Assembly (NCBI RefSeq): GCF_900111345.1
Contig: NZ_FOGY01000002.1
Location: 186,001-250,000 of the forward strand
Direction: 5' to 3'
Source: Psychrobacillus sp. OK032
Lineage (GTDB): Bacteria; Bacillota; Bacilli; Bacillales_A; Planococcaceae
DNA length: 64,000 nt
The notes beneath the pieces are model-generated. The model was not told where the DNA came from, did no database searches, and was given only the letters and a program-made list of their open reading frames with translations. Of this stretch, positions 54,367 through 64,000 are shown piece after piece. The translations under genes were made by a program, and so were the position numbers. Position 1 is the stretch's first letter. Each line of letters begins with the position of its first letter.

Positions 54367-54816
54367 TTATCTTTTGGATTTTGGTGGCGCTAATATTTCG
54401 GACAATATAATTGCTCGAACAAGTTCATCCTTCGTTTCCGGCAAAACGCTCGCCATCATTGGCTTTGCAGCATTTACATCTAGTCTATTCGCTTGGTATA
54501 CAGATAAACGACCAGAAGCTCTTGGCACACCTTGATCGCGACTCACTTCACGTTGTGCTTTTTCTTCCTTAACCGGTATAACTGGTTCTGTCTTTATATT
54601 AGTTGTTTTACGTTCAATTTTCGTTTGTTGTTCTTGTTTAAATTCCCTTGCCAACTCACCTAAGTTTTTAAAAGGGTTCTCTACGAATGGTTTTATCTCA
54701 GGAACTTTATTTACTGGCTTAGGAACTTTTGTTGGATTTTGATTTTGCTTTTGCTTTTTCTTGCCAAAAAGTGTACTTATAAGTAAGGATACGATGAGTA
54801 AAATAATCCCTTCCAA
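54367..54816 (-). CDS. membrane-anchored hypothetical protein
   Basis: A 149-residue protein with one N-terminal hydrophobic helix (GIILLIVSLLISTLF) and a long charged, low-complexity tail rich in Lys, Pro and Glu. The last 40 residues (SVLPETKDELVRAIILSEILAPPKSKR) look folded. It occupies the slot of yqfB in Bacillus but shows no clear relation to it. It follows floA by about 30 bp and ends at a strong terminator, so it belongs to the nfeD-floA transcript. I assign no function. Confidence 0.75.
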   Translation of the reverse strand: MEGIILLIVSLLISTLFGKKKQKQNQNPTKVPKPVNKVPEIKPFVENPFKNLGELAREFKQEQQTKIERKTTNIKTEPVIPVKEEKAQREVSRDQGVPRASGRLSVYQANRLDVNAAKPMMASVLPETKDELVRAIILSEILAPPKSKR

Positions 54817-54845
54817 GGAGAAGACCTCCTTTCTGCGGTATTAGA

Positions 54846-55850
54846 CTAGTCTTTCAACTCTCCAGTAGAAGGTTTATCTCCTCCGACTTTGCTAATTGAG
54901 TCTCTCATACTTGTGTCTGCTTGGATATTTTTATAATTCATATAATCCATCACACCGATATTTCCCTCTCTTAGTGCTTCTGCCATCGCTAGTGGTACTT
55001 CTGCTTCTGCTTCTACAACTTTAGATCGCATTTCTACTACTTTTGCTTTCATCTCTTGCTCAGAGGCTACGGCCATTGCACGACGTTCTTCCGCTTTTGC
55101 TTGTGCAATTTTCTTGTCCGCTTCTGCTTGCTCTGTTTGTAGTTCTGCCCCGATATTTTTACCTATATCAACGTCCGCAATATCAATCGATAGAATTTCA
55201 AAAGCTGTACCAGAATCTAATCCTTTAGCCAACACAGTTTGAGAAATTAAATCTGGATTCTCAAGTACACGTTCATGGCTAGTACTAGATCCGATTGTTG
55301 AGATAATTCCTTCGCCAACACGGGCAACGATTGTTTCTTCACCCGCACCACCGACTAAACGGTCTATATTGGCACGAACGGTAATACGTGCTTTCGCTTT
55401 TACTTCAATCCCGTTCATTGCAACCCCTGCGATAAATGGCGTTTCAATTACTTTCGGGTTAACAGACATTTGCACGGCTTCTAGTACGTCTCGACCAGCT
55501 AGATCAATCGCTGCCGCCCGTTCAAATGTTAGTTCAATATTTGCACGATGCGCCGCAATAAGTGCGTTTACAACGCGGTCTACGTTACCACCTGCTAAAT
55601 AATGGCTCTCTAATTGATTGATCGCCACTTTCAATCCAGCTTTATGTGCTTTAATAAGTGGATTGACAATGCGTGATGGAATTACTCGACGTAACCTCAT
55701 CCCTACAAGTGTAAAGATACTAATTTTCACTCCCGCTGCTAAAGCTGAAATCCATAGTGTGATTGGGAAAAATGTGAAAAATACCGATAGCACGATAAAT
55801 GCTAAAACGATCACTATGATTAACGTAATTGTTGATCCAGTAAATACCAT
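54846..55850 (-). CDS. floA: flotillin-like membrane microdomain protein FloA
   Basis: A 334-residue flotillin-like scaffold of functional membrane microdomains. An N-terminal hydrophobic hairpin (residues 5-45) precedes an SPFH-type domain and a coiled-coil with alanine/glutamate repeats ([19 protein letters not shown] near 238-256, then [19 protein letters not shown]). Length matches Bacillus YqfA/FloA. Its ATG shares a base with the nfeD stop (TAATG), so the pair is co-translated. Confidence 0.95.
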   Translation of the reverse strand: MVFTGSTITLIIVIVLAFIVLSVFFTFFPITLWISALAAGVKISIFTLVGMRLRRVIPSRIVNPLIKAHKAGLKVAINQLESHYLAGGNVDRVVNALIAAHRANIELTFERAAAIDLAGRDVLEAVQMSVNPKVIETPFIAGVAMNGIEVKAKARITVRANIDRLVGGAGEETIVARVGEGIISTIGSSTSHERVLENPDLISQTVLAKGLDSGTAFEILSIDIADVDIGKNIGAELQTEQAEADKKIAQAKAEERRAMAVASEQEMKAKVVEMRSKVVEAEAEVPLAMAEALREGNIGVMDYMNYKNIQADTSMRDSISKVGGDKPSTGELKD

Positions 55851-57175
55851 TATGTTGCCTCCTCTTCCGCGACTTCTCGCACTACAATACGAGAGCCTTC
55901 TACTTTAATAATCGTAACTTGTTTGTCCTTCGCAACAAAACTACCATCGGATACTGCATCGATTCGCTCATTGTCGATACGTATAGTTCCAGACGGTCTA
56001 AGGGCAGTCATTGTAATGGCCACTTTGCCAATTAAATCAACTCGATTTTCATTGGACACATATCCTTGTTCCGTCGTTGTAGCATCCGACAAGATAATCT
56101 TGTTTAATGCTTTCATCTTTTTTCCAAAGAACTTCATAATAATCACCATTCCCACTATAGCTACTGTTAAAGCAATTAATACAGCAATACTCATTTGCAC
56201 AATATTGCCTCCTGCTAGTATTATACTAAAAATAATAGCAGCTGCACCTAAAATTCCACTAATTCCTCCCGGCAAGAAGAATTCAGCTATTATTAAAAGA
56301 ACTCCAATAACAAAAATAATCAAAGTTTCATAGCCTGCAAGACCAGCAACTAAATGCCCGAAAAAGAACAATCCGATGGAGATAAGCCCCATCGTCCCTG
56401 CAACTCCAAATCCTGGAGAATACAGCTCCACTATCAATCCTAAACTTGCAATCGACAATAAAATTGGCACGATAATTGGATGCGTAATAAATCGTGCAAC
56501 CGATTCCATAAATGTCTCTTCTGTTTCAATGACCTTTGCATTAGTTAAATTTGTCTTATCTAACAATTCTCCAAATGATTTTACCGTCCCATTCGAGTAA
56601 CCTACTTCTAGCGCCTCCTCGGAAGTAAGCGTTAATAATTTTCCTACAGGTGCTCTATATTGCGGTAAGTCTACCTGGTCATCCGCCATTGCCTGCGCAT
56701 ATTTTGGATCTTTTCCGGTAAGCTTTGCAGCATTTATCATTTTTGCTTTCCATGCACTATTTGCTTTTTCATCTGCAGTATTACCAATACTATCAATTAC
56801 AGCTGCTGCACCGATTGTACCACTAGGAGACATATAAATTTCATCCGTATGCAATGCTAAAAAAGCTCCTGCTGATAGCGCTTCTGAATTGATATAAGCT
56901 ATTTTTTGTATCGAAGTAGAATCGAGTAAATCTGCAATTTTCTGCGCTGAATCCACAAAGCCACCAGGGGTATTTATTTCGAAAATAATAGCTTTTGCTC
57001 CCGCTTCTTCAGCATCATGTATAGAACGCTCTAAAAAAGCATATAAACCTTTTTCCACTTCTTTATGGATTGGAATTTTATAAACGGTAGGTGAATCAGC
57101 AGTGAATGAAGGAACAACTAAGCATAATGAAAATAACAATAAACAGAAAGAAATAAAATACCGTGACAATTTCAT
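55850..57175 (-). CDS. NfeD-family membrane-bound serine protease
   Basis: A 441-residue NfeD1b/YqeZ protein. A signal sequence leads to a ClpP-class serine protease domain ([18 protein letters not shown] near 68; [11 protein letters not shown] near 102 with the nucleophile Ser; and the Lys in the [12 protein letters not shown] region), then four to five transmembrane helices and a C-terminal OB-fold (NfeD) domain. It partners flotillin FloA encoded directly downstream. The yqeY gene that lies between rpsU and this gene in Bacillus subtilis is absent. Confidence 0.92.
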   Translation of the reverse strand: MKLSRYFISFCLLLFSLCLVVPSFTADSPTVYKIPIHKEVEKGLYAFLERSIHDAEEAGAKAIIFEINTPGGFVDSAQKIADLLDSTSIQKIAYINSEALSAGAFLALHTDEIYMSPSGTIGAAAVIDSIGNTADEKANSAWKAKMINAAKLTGKDPKYAQAMADDQVDLPQYRAPVGKLLTLTSEEALEVGYSNGTVKSFGELLDKTNLTNAKVIETEETFMESVARFITHPIIVPILLSIASLGLIVELYSPGFGVAGTMGLISIGLFFFGHLVAGLAGYETLIIFVIGVLLIIAEFFLPGGISGILGAAAIIFSIILAGGNIVQMSIAVLIALTVAIVGMVIIMKFFGKKMKALNKIILSDATTTEQGYVSNENRVDLIGKVAITMTALRPSGTIRIDNERIDAVSDGSFVAKDKQVTIIKVEGSRIVVREVAEEEAT

Positions 57176-57242
57176 CCTTAAACCTCCCTTCTTCTATATG
57201 TATAATTCTATATACGGATGAGCACCATAAAAGTTTCAAAAA

Positions 57243-57278
57243 TGAAAATAAACCGAGAAAAATAATTTTCTCGGTTTA
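57243..57278 (-). terminator. rho-independent terminator after rpsU
   Basis: AAACCGAGAAAA and TTTTCTCGGTTT pair on the minus strand around a short loop, followed by ATTTT. It lies beyond the duplicated rpsU tail. Confidence 0.75.
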
Positions 57279-57339
57279 CATAATTGTAAATGTTAATCAT
57301 ACAGTACGTGTTTTGAACGTAGGGATGGTTGGGATTAAT

Positions 57340-57393
57340 TTACCACTTACGTTTACGTGCAGCTTCTGATTTCTTTTTACGTTTCATGCTTGG
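57340..57393 (-). pseudogene. duplicated 3' tail of rpsU
   Basis: The bases encode [17 protein letters not shown] and a stop in one frame, nearly identical at DNA level to the end of the real rpsU ([17 protein letters not shown], 57,436-57,487). Between the two lies a short palindrome, AAGCTTCGAAGCTT (57,407-57,420). No ribosome site precedes the copy, so it is a non-coding relic of a tandem duplication or of recombination with another S21 gene. Confidence 0.8.
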
Positions 57394-57435
57394 TTATGGA
57401 AACCAAAGCTTCGAAGCTTGGTAAATTTAAATAAA

Positions 57436-57609
57436 TTAGAATTTACGTTTACGGGCAGCTTCAGATTTCTTTTTACGCTTTACGCTTGGTTTTTCATAAA
57501 ACTCGCGCTTTCTTACCTCTTGAATTGTACCACTTTTAGATACAGTACGTTTGAAGCGGCGAAGAGCATCTTCAAGCGATTCGTTTTTACGAACGACAGT
57601 TTTTGACAT
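57436..57609 (-). CDS. rpsU: 30S ribosomal protein S21
   Basis: 57 residues, [19 protein letters not shown] and a basic [14 protein letters not shown] tail, the standard S21 sequence of Bacillales. The ATG at 57,609 lies behind GGAGGGAGGG; the in-frame extension upstream is not used. It is in its usual place between mtaB/deoC and the nfeD-floA genes, and its last 17 codons are duplicated downstream at 57,340-57,393. Confidence 0.97.
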   Translation of the reverse strand: MSKTVVRKNESLEDALRRFKRTVSKSGTIQEVRKREFYEKPSVKRKKKSEAARKRKF

Positions 57610-57712
57610 CTCTTTTTCCCTCCCTCCGAACACACGTCAAGCACATAACCTAGTGTTATGTACTAAAAAATTATACCGTATACTTTACACTTGGTCAATA
57701 CTTTCGCCTAAA

Positions 57713-58384
57713 TTAATAATCAGATTTACTTTCTAGACCTTGGACAATTTCTACACCAGAGCTTGCACCAATTCTAGTTGCACCTGCGTCTACCATCGAC
57801 TGTAAATCCGACAAGCTTCGAACACCACCAGAAGCCTTCACTCCTAATTCTGGACCAACTGCACTTCGCATTAACTTCACTGCATTTACAGTTGCTCCTC
57901 CTGTAGAAAACCCAGTAGAAGTTTTAACAAAATCTGCTCCAGCGAGTTTAGATATTTCACTAGCTCTCAAAATTTCTTCGTCTGTTAATAAGCAAGTTTC
58001 TAAAATAACTTTGACAATTGCCTTCTCTTTAGCAGCTTGTACTACTGCCTCGATATCTTTTTGCACCAGGTTATAATCTTGATCTTTTAAAGCACCTACG
58101 TTTATAACCATATCAATTTCTTCCGCACCGTTTTCGATTGCATTTGTTGTTTCAAACGCTTTAACAGCTGAAGTACTTGCACCAAGTGGAAAGCCAATTA
58201 CTGTACAAACTTTTACTGGTGAACCTTTCAATAGTTCCGCACTAACACTTACCCATGTTGGATTTACACATACAGATGCAAATGTATAGGTTTTTGCTTC
58301 CTCACAAAGTTTTTCAATTTGATTTTTGGTTGCGTCTTGTTTTAATAATGTATGATCGATTAATGCCGCAATATTTTGAGTCAT
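57713..58384 (-). CDS. deoC: deoxyribose-phosphate aldolase
   Basis: A 223-residue class I aldolase cleaving deoxyribose-5-phosphate to acetaldehyde and glyceraldehyde-3-phosphate. [11 protein letters not shown] near residue 9, the region [12 protein letters not shown] near 92 and the Schiff-base Lys in [10 protein letters not shown] near 155 are diagnostic, with a later KASGGVR. It lies between mtaB and rpsU, where Bacillus subtilis has yqeW, so this is a local replacement. It starts at ATG behind GGAGGGAG. Confidence 0.96.
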   Translation of the reverse strand: MTQNIAALIDHTLLKQDATKNQIEKLCEEAKTYTFASVCVNPTWVSVSAELLKGSPVKVCTVIGFPLGASTSAVKAFETTNAIENGAEEIDMVINVGALKDQDYNLVQKDIEAVVQAAKEKAIVKVILETCLLTDEEILRASEISKLAGADFVKTSTGFSTGGATVNAVKLMRSAVGPELGVKASGGVRSLSDLQSMVDAGATRIGASSGVEIVQGLESKSDY

Positions 58385-58436
58385 TATAAAATCTCCCTCC
58401 GAGTTGTACGTACCTCTTTATCATAATCGAGAATCT

Positions 58437-58468
58437 AAAAAAAAGCCAGTGAGATTGTTCTCACTGAC
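58437..58468 (-). terminator. rho-independent terminator after mtaB
   Basis: GTCAGTGAGA and TCTCACTGGC pair around ACAA on the minus strand and are followed by T8. The stem begins directly after the mtaB stop. Confidence 0.9.
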
Positions 58469-59809
58469 TTAAACTAGTTCTTCTACATTTTCCAATACCC
58501 GAACAAATTGCCCTTCATTGTATGGATAACCAGCCTTCGTTATTTTCACACGTACTAGTTTTCCAATTAAATCTTCTGTACCAGGAATAACTACTTTCAA
58601 ATAATTATCAGTGTACCCCTCGTATAAATTACTTTCGGGATTTAATTTGTATTTATCTTCTGGAATAATCTCTAATACTTCCCCTTCAAAACGGGATGCG
58701 TACTGTGCAGCTAGTTGATCGTTCAACGAAATTAACCTGTGAACACGTTCATTTTTAATATCTTCATCCACTTGATTTTCCATTCTTGCTGCAGGCGTAC
58801 CAGTACGTTTGGAATATGGGAATACATGAAGTTCCGAGAATTTTTGGTCACGAATAAAGTTAAACGTTTCCATAAATTCCTCTTCTGTTTCACCTGGGAA
58901 ACCAACAATTACGTCTGAAGTAATGGCTATGTCTGGAAGTGCTTCTCTAAGTCTATCTAATCGATTTGCAAAAAACTCCATTGTATATTTTCTACGCATT
59001 CTTTTTAAAACGGTATCAGAACCAGATTGAATAGGAATGTGTAAATGTCTTACTACAATATTAGAATCTCTTAAAACATCGATTACTTCATCCGATAATT
59101 GACTTGCTTCAATCGAGCTTATACGAAGGCGTTTTAAGCCTTTTACTTTCGATTCGATATCTCTTAAAAGCTGCGCTAAGTTATAATCTTTTAAGTCTTC
59201 ACCGTATCCACCTGTATGGATACCTGTTAATACGATTTCTAAATAACCTGCGTCTACAAGTTGCTGCGCTTGATGAACTACTTCTTCTGGATCTCTAGAA
59301 CGCATTAACCCGCGAGCCCATGGGATAATACAAAAAGTACAAAAATTATTACAGCCTTCTTGGATTTTTAATGATGCGCGAGTACGATCTGTAAATGAAG
59401 GAACATCCAATTCCTCGTAAACACGGTTTTTCATTATATTTCCTACTGCATTAATCGGCGTACGTTCTGTTTTATATTGTTCGATATAATCGAGCATTTT
59501 TGTACGCTCTTGGGTCCCTACGACGATATCTACCCCCGGAATTGCCATAATTTCAGCGGGAGAAGTCTGTGCATAACAACCTGTTACACAAATAACAGCA
59601 TCTGGATTTTGACGAATTGCACGACGAATCACTTGTCGACTTTTTTTATCACCAGTGTTTGTTACAGTACATGTATTAATCACATATACATCTGATTGTT
59701 TTTCAAAATCAGTACGGTCATAGCCGTTTTCTTTAAATAATTGCCATATAGCCTCTGTTTCATAGTGGTTTACTTTACAGCCTAATGTATGGAATGCAAC
59801 GGATGACAA
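58469..59809 (-). CDS. mtaB: tRNA t6A37 methylthiotransferase (radical SAM)
   Basis: A 446-residue radical-SAM methylthiotransferase converting t6A37 to ms2t6A in tRNA. The N-terminal UPF0004 domain starts LGCKVNHYETEA with further Cys in NTCTVT and GCYAQ (second cluster). The radical SAM motif CNNFCTFC lies near 153-160 (Cys-x3-Cys-x2-Cys), and a TRAM domain ends the protein. The KVNHYE motif separates MtaB from MiaB. It is 15 bp from rsmE. Confidence 0.96.
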   Translation of the reverse strand: MSSVAFHTLGCKVNHYETEAIWQLFKENGYDRTDFEKQSDVYVINTCTVTNTGDKKSRQVIRRAIRQNPDAVICVTGCYAQTSPAEIMAIPGVDIVVGTQERTKMLDYIEQYKTERTPINAVGNIMKNRVYEELDVPSFTDRTRASLKIQEGCNNFCTFCIIPWARGLMRSRDPEEVVHQAQQLVDAGYLEIVLTGIHTGGYGEDLKDYNLAQLLRDIESKVKGLKRLRISSIEASQLSDEVIDVLRDSNIVVRHLHIPIQSGSDTVLKRMRRKYTMEFFANRLDRLREALPDIAITSDVIVGFPGETEEEFMETFNFIRDQKFSELHVFPYSKRTGTPAARMENQVDEDIKNERVHRLISLNDQLAAQYASRFEGEVLEIIPEDKYKLNPESNLYEGYTDNYLKVVIPGTEDLIGKLVRVKITKAGYPYNEGQFVRVLENVEELV

Positions 59810-59824
59810 GTCCTCACACCTCTT

Positions 59825-60565
59825 TCATTCATATTCATAAGAAATTGCAGCAAGCGCATATAACGGTGCAGTTTCTGTTCTTAGAATCCTTGGTCCAAGT
59901 GCAATGGGTTGAAAATCATTTTCTAACAGTAGTTGTACTTCCTGACGATCGAGCCCACCTTCTGGGCCAAATACGATTAGTATCGATTGTTTATCATACA
60001 CTTTTTTTAATTGGTCAGCAAACTTTTGTCGCTGCTCAAGCTTTGCGTCTTCTTCATCCGCAACAAATTTCACATCATACGATTTAGAAATTTCCAACAG
60101 CTCGGTTAATGAGATTGGTTTATGTATTAGTGGGATAAAAGAACGATGAGATTGTTCTGCGGCTTCTTTTGAGATTTTTTGTAAACGAGCGATTTTTTTC
60201 TCGTTTTTTTGTTTGTCCCATTTTACAATAGAACGTTTCGCTTCAAATGGATATAGTGTATGCATACCTAGCTCTGTCGCTTTTTGGGTTATTAATTCTA
60301 GCTTATCACCTTTTGGAAGTCCACAAACGATGGAAACTTTAACCGGCATTTCTGTAGATTGTTCATGTGCTTCTTTTATCTGTAAATGTACTGATTTGGA
60401 AGTACCTTCTAAGATGGTCATTGTATATGTTTTGCCTTCTGCTACTACATATACATCATCTCCGGAAGACATGCGCATCACTTGAATCATATGATGCGCA
60501 TCTTCACCTGTAATCGTTACTGTATTATTTTCCTCTATAGGTTCATTAGTAAAATAACGTTGCAT
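59825..60565 (-). CDS. rsmE: 16S rRNA (uracil(1498)-N3)-methyltransferase
   Basis: A 246-residue SPOUT-fold methyltransferase. It has an N-terminal PUA-like domain (QRYFTNEPIEENNTVTITGEDAHHMIQVMRM) and the C-terminal knot with IVFGPEGGLDRQEV near 190 and LGPRILRTETAPLYAL near 218. The ATG at 60,565 follows AAGGAG. It starts ten bases after the prmA stop. Confidence 0.95.
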   Translation of the reverse strand: MQRYFTNEPIEENNTVTITGEDAHHMIQVMRMSSGDDVYVVAEGKTYTMTILEGTSKSVHLQIKEAHEQSTEMPVKVSIVCGLPKGDKLELITQKATELGMHTLYPFEAKRSIVKWDKQKNEKKIARLQKISKEAAEQSHRSFIPLIHKPISLTELLEISKSYDVKFVADEEDAKLEQRQKFADQLKKVYDKQSILIVFGPEGGLDRQEVQLLLENDFQPIALGPRILRTETAPLYALAAISYEYE

Positions 60566-60575
60566 GAGCGTCTCC

Positions 60576-61520
60576 TTACTTAACAATCTTTCTAGAAATG
60601 ATTGTAACCCAGTCTTCCATCATCATTACTTCTTCAATTTCGAATCCTGCTTGCTGTAAGGAATTACGAACATCTTCCTTTTTCGTTGCAATAATACCAG
60701 ACGTAATAAATAGGCCGCCATCTTTAACGATGGAATAAGCATCATTAGTAAAAGTCATAATAATTTCAGCTAATATGTTTGCAACGACGATATCTGCTTG
60801 TTCGTTCACATTATCAAGTAAATTACCGTGTGTTACTTGAACGATATCATTTACTTTATTTAGCGCAATATTTTCTTTTGCAGATTGAACAGCTACTTCA
60901 TCCAAATCTAGCGCATGGATGGAGGCTGCGCCTAATTTTGCTGCCCCTATAGAAAGAACACCAGAACCAGTCCCTACATCAATGACGCTACTTCCTATTT
61001 GAACTGTTTTTTCAAGTGCTTGTAAACACATGACAGTAGTAGGGTGCGTTCCCGTTCCAAATGCCATTCCTGGATCTAGTTCAATTATTAATTCATCCGT
61101 ATTTACACGCTCATAGTCTTCCCAAGTAGGTACAATTGTAAAACGATTCGATATTTTTACAGGGTGATAATATTTTTTCCAAGCAGTAGCCCAATCTTCC
61201 TCGTCTACTTCTTGTACAGTGACATGGTTATGACCAAGGTCGATATTAAAGTTTTGTAAGTTGTTAATCGCAAGTTTGATCTCTTCTACTGTTTCCAGTA
61301 GAAAACTAGTTTCTGCTAGATAAGCTTTCACTCGAACACCATCTACAGGGAAATCATCTGGATTTAAGCTATAGATCTCACCAAAAACATCTTCTCTTTC
61401 TCTTAATAACTCTTCTGAATCTTCAATAACTACTCCACTAGCTCCAGCCTCATGCAAAATATTACTTATTGCTTCCACTGCCTCATTTGTCGTATGAATG
61501 GATAGTTCAGACCATTTCAC
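60576..61520 (-). CDS. prmA: ribosomal protein L11 methyltransferase
   Basis: A 314-residue SAM-dependent methyltransferase for ribosomal protein L11. The substrate-recognition domain fills about the first 60-100 residues. The SAM motif [20 protein letters not shown] lies near 175-195, and the NPPF-like catalytic loop appears as [10 protein letters not shown] near 240. It is 13 bp downstream of dnaJ, as in most Bacillales. Confidence 0.96.
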   Translation of the reverse strand: MKWSELSIHTTNEAVEAISNILHEAGASGVVIEDSEELLREREDVFGEIYSLNPDDFPVDGVRVKAYLAETSFLLETVEEIKLAINNLQNFNIDLGHNHVTVQEVDEEDWATAWKKYYHPVKISNRFTIVPTWEDYERVNTDELIIELDPGMAFGTGTHPTTVMCLQALEKTVQIGSSVIDVGTGSGVLSIGAAKLGAASIHALDLDEVAVQSAKENIALNKVNDIVQVTHGNLLDNVNEQADIVVANILAEIIMTFTNDAYSIVKDGGLFITSGIIATKKEDVRNSLQQAGFEIEEVMMMEDWVTIISRKIVK

Positions 61521-61533
61521 TTGCGCCCACTCC

Positions 61534-62655
61534 TTATTCGCCTTTTATCGTTCTTTTGATTTTATCAAATAATGAACTGCCTTGTTCTTCTGGAATATCT
61601 CCGCTAATTTCTGCAAACTCACGTAGTAACTGCTTTTGTTTTTCCGTTAATTTCTTCGGTGTCATCACTTTCACAACTACATGTTGATCTCCAGTGCCAT
61701 AACCGTGGACGTTTTTGACACCTTTGCCTTTTAAGCGGAATGTTGTTTGAGATTGAGTACCTGCCGGAATTTTTAGTTTAACTTTCCCTTGAACGGTCGG
61801 TACCTCTATTTCGTCCCCTAGTGCGGCTTGAGCAAATGTTAGTGTTAGTACATAATAAATGTCGTCGCCATCTCGTTCAAACCTAGGATCGGCTTTTACG
61901 CGGAATACAATATATAAGTCACCTGCTGGTCCACCATTTACACCAGGTTCCCCTTGACCACTTACGCGAAGTTGTTGACCATCATCCACACCTGCTGGAA
62001 TTGTTACTTTAATTTTTTTACGTTTATTTACAGTACCTTTTCCATAACAAGTCGAACATTTATCTTTAATGATTTTCCCAGTACCTTCACAATAATGACA
62101 AGCCCGTTTCGTTTGAATACGACCAAATGGAGTATCTTGTGCTACGTTCACTTGACCTTGACCATTACAGTGCGAACAATTTTCAGCGTGAGTTCCTGGT
62201 TTTGCACCAGTCCCAGTACAAGTGTCACATGTCTCTTCTTTCGCAACATCTATTTCTGTTTCTTTTCCGAAAACAGCTTCTTCAAATTCGATCGTCATTG
62301 TATATTGAAGATCACTACCTTTTCTAGGTGCGTTAGGATCACGTCGTCTTGAACCGCCCCCACTACCGAAAAACGAACTGAAAATATCTTCAAAACCAAA
62401 GCCATCTCCACCACCAAATCCACCAAATCCTTGGTTTGGACCTGAATGGCCAAATTGATCGTACTGTGCTCGTTTTTGATCGTCACTTAATACTTCATAT
62501 GCTTCAGAAATTTCTTTGAATTTCACATCAGCGTCTGCTGCTTTGTTAATATCCGGGTGATATTGTTTTGAAAGTTTACGATACGCTTTTTTTATCTCAT
62601 CTTGAGAAGCACTTTTGGAAATCCCTAGCACTTCATAATAATCACGTTTATCCAT
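61534..62655 (-). CDS. dnaJ: chaperone DnaJ
   Basis: A 373-residue type I J-protein. The J domain holds HPD (YHPDIN near residue 33), followed by a Gly/Phe-rich linker (about 70-100), four CxxCxGxG zinc repeats ([40 protein letters not shown]) and the C-terminal substrate domains. It delivers substrates to DnaK and triggers its ATPase. It lies about 130 bp after dnaK with a hairpin in between. Confidence 0.98.
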   Translation of the reverse strand: MDKRDYYEVLGISKSASQDEIKKAYRKLSKQYHPDINKAADADVKFKEISEAYEVLSDDQKRAQYDQFGHSGPNQGFGGFGGGDGFGFEDIFSSFFGSGGGSRRRDPNAPRKGSDLQYTMTIEFEEAVFGKETEIDVAKEETCDTCTGTGAKPGTHAENCSHCNGQGQVNVAQDTPFGRIQTKRACHYCEGTGKIIKDKCSTCYGKGTVNKRKKIKVTIPAGVDDGQQLRVSGQGEPGVNGGPAGDLYIVFRVKADPRFERDGDDIYYVLTLTFAQAALGDEIEVPTVQGKVKLKIPAGTQSQTTFRLKGKGVKNVHGYGTGDQHVVVKVMTPKKLTEKQKQLLREFAEISGDIPEEQGSSLFDKIKRTIKGE

Positions 62656-62727
62656 TGTTCACTCTCCTGCTCTTTACCTACACGTAATGAATATTGTAAC
62701 ACGGAAAATTTTATACGTCTAAACAGT

Positions 62728-62764
62728 AAGAAAAGCCAAAGCCGAATACGGTCTTTGACTTTTC
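62728..62764 (-). terminator. attenuator/terminator between dnaK and dnaJ
   Basis: GTCAAAGACCG and CGGCTTTGGC pair on the minus strand with one bulge, followed by TTTTCTTAC. Because dnaJ is normally read from the same transcript, it probably lowers dnaJ expression relative to dnaK rather than ending all transcription. Confidence 0.6.
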
Positions 62765-62784
62765 CTCACCGACTAACTTACTAA

Positions 62785-64000
62785 TTACTTGTTGTCTTTA
62801 TCGTCATTTACTTCTTCAAATTCAGCGTCAACTACACCGTCATCTTTTGCGTCAGCTTGAGCGCCACCATTTGCAGCAGCTTCAGCTTGAGCTTGCTCAT
62901 ATAACTTCATTGTAAGTTGTTGAACGATTTCATTTAACGCATCTTTTTTCGCTTTAATATCTTCTAAGTTACCAGCTTCAAGTGCTGCTTTTAATGCTTC
63001 TTTTGCATCTTCAGCAGATTTTTTCTCTTCTTCTGATACTTTATCTTCTAAATCTTTTAATGTTTTTTCTGTCATAAATACTAACTGATCTGCTTCGTTT
63101 TTAACTTCAGCTTCTTCCTTACGCACTTTATCCGCTTCAGCGTTTGCTTCTGCTTCTTTTACCATACGTTCGATTTCTTCGTCAGATAATGAAGAGTTCG
63201 ATTGAATTGTAATATTTTGTTCTTTTCCAGTTCCAAGATCTTTTGCTTTAACATTTACGATACCGTTTTTATCAATATCAAATGTTACTTCGATTTGTGG
63301 AATGCCACGTGGAGCTGGTGGAATATCCGCAAGTTGGAAACGACCAAGTGTTTTGTTATCCGCTGACATTGGACGTTCACCTTGTAGAACATGAATATCT
63401 ACTGCTGGTTGGTTATCTGCTGCAGTTGAGAATGTTTGAGATTTTGATGTTGGAATTGTCGTATTACGTTCGATTAACTTCGTGAATACACCGCCCATTG
63501 TTTCAATACCTAATGAAAGTGGCGTAACGTCTAGTAATACAACGTCTTTCACATCTCCAGTTAATACTCCACCTTGAACAGCAGCACCCATCGCTACTAC
63601 TTCATCTGGGTTTACACCTTTATGTGGTTCTTTACCTGTTTCTTTTTTAATAGCATCTTGTACTGCTGGAATACGTGTAGAACCACCAACTAGAATTACT
63701 TTATCGATTTGAGAAGCTGATAATCCAGCATCTGACATTGCTTGACGAGTTGGCACCATAGTTCGTTCTACTAAATGAGCAGTTAAATCATCAAATTTCG
63801 CACGAGTCAATGTAACTTCTAAGTGAAGTGGTCCAGCTTCTCCTGCTGTAATGAACGGCAATGAAATTTGAGTTGATGTAACACCTGACAAATCTTTTTT
63901 CGCTTTTTCAGCAGCGTCTTTTAGGCGTTGTACTGCCATTTTATCTTGTGATAAATCAATTCCGTTATCTTTTTTAAATTCTTGTACTAGGTAATCAATT
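62785..64000 (-). CDS. dnaK: chaperone DnaK (Hsp70), 5' end outside the window
   Basis: About 405 C-terminal residues are visible, from within the nucleotide-binding domain ([22 protein letters not shown] at the right edge) to the stop at 62,785. Hsp70 signatures include [28 protein letters not shown] at the linker-substrate domain border and the substrate-binding beta domain. The lid is followed by an Ala/Asp-rich tail ending in VDAEFEEV. The start, and any hrcA-grpE or CIRCE element, lies beyond 64,000. Confidence 0.98.
   Translation of the reverse strand, partial: IDYLVQEFKKDNGIDLSQDKMAVQRLKDAAEKAKKDLSGVTSTQISLPFITAGEAGPLHLEVTLTRAKFDDLTAHLVERTMVPTRQAMSDAGLSASQIDKVILVGGSTRIPAVQDAIKKETGKEPHKGVNPDEVVAMGAAVQGGVLTGDVKDVVLLDVTPLSLGIETMGGVFTKLIERNTTIPTSKSQTFSTAADNQPAVDIHVLQGERPMSADNKTLGRFQLADIPPAPRGIPQIEVTFDIDKNGIVNVKAKDLGTGKEQNITIQSNSSLSDEEIERMVKEAEANAEADKVRKEEAEVKNEADQLVFMTEKTLKDLEDKVSEEEKKSAEDAKEALKAALEAGNLEDIKAKKDALNEIVQQLTMKLYEQAQAEAAANGGAQADAKDDGVVDAEFEEVNDDKDNK

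Overview
The window looks like the chromosome of a low-GC, endospore-forming member of the Bacillales. A Planococcaceae/Caryophanaceae relative (Psychrobacillus- or Lysinibacillus-like) fits best. This rests on the conserved macrofiber dnaK-dnaJ-prmA-rsmE-mtaB ... rpsU ... nfeD-floA-yqfC-yqfD-phoH-pgpH-ybeY-dgkA-cdd-era-recO ... glyQS, ccpN-ppsR-dnaG-sigA-cccA-trmK-nif3, on a one-chain glycyl-tRNA synthetase behind a T-box, and on the sporulation genes yqfC and yqfD. The genus is an inference. Almost every gene is on the minus strand; glyQS is the only clear plus-strand gene.

Positions 1-28,600 are an accessory catabolic island. It holds two complete TRAP carboxylate transporters (1,066-4,113 and 23,113-26,115) and three further orphan DctP receptors. 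Its enzymes are those expected for lactone, ester or hydroxy-acid breakdown: an AHL-lactonase-like metallo-hydrolase, a serine-hydrolase of the beta-lactamase fold, an alpha/beta hydrolase, three SDRs, two medium-chain dehydrogenases, a 3-hydroxyisobutyrate-dehydrogenase-like enzyme, an acetoacetyl-CoA-synthetase-like ligase, a two-subunit MaoC hydratase, a cupin and a GC-rich MmgE/PrpD protein of foreign composition. The substrate is not known. The island is visibly being duplicated and eroded: there are stubs of DctM, DctQ, DctP, SDR, lactonase and ligase genes and an IS4-type transposase tail.

Four promoters in the island share one layout: a sigma-A promoter reading left, followed immediately by the palindrome AGAAC-N3-GTTCT. 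CcpA-type cre sites lie downstream of two of them. No obvious regulator for the palindrome is encoded here, so it probably lies outside the window.

Positions 28,807-31,090 are core genes (nif3-like, trmK, cccA), followed by an acyl-CoA dehydrogenase. A hexuronate operon, kdgK-eda-uxuA-uxuB-lacI-gntP (38,681 to 32,682), sits between the normally adjacent cccA and sigA. It is headed by a strong promoter with two tandem LacI-type operators.

Positions 39,084-64,000 are the conserved core: sigA, dnaG, ppsR, ccpN, the T-box and glyQS, recO, era, cdd, dgkA, ybeY, pgpH, phoH, yqfD, yqfC, floA, nfeD, rpsU, deoC, mtaB, rsmE, prmA, dnaJ and a dnaK cut by the right edge. Notable local oddities are two hairpin-rich intergenic repeats, a degenerate tandem repeat, a duplicated 3' tail of rpsU, and a yqfC start codon buried in a terminator hairpin.
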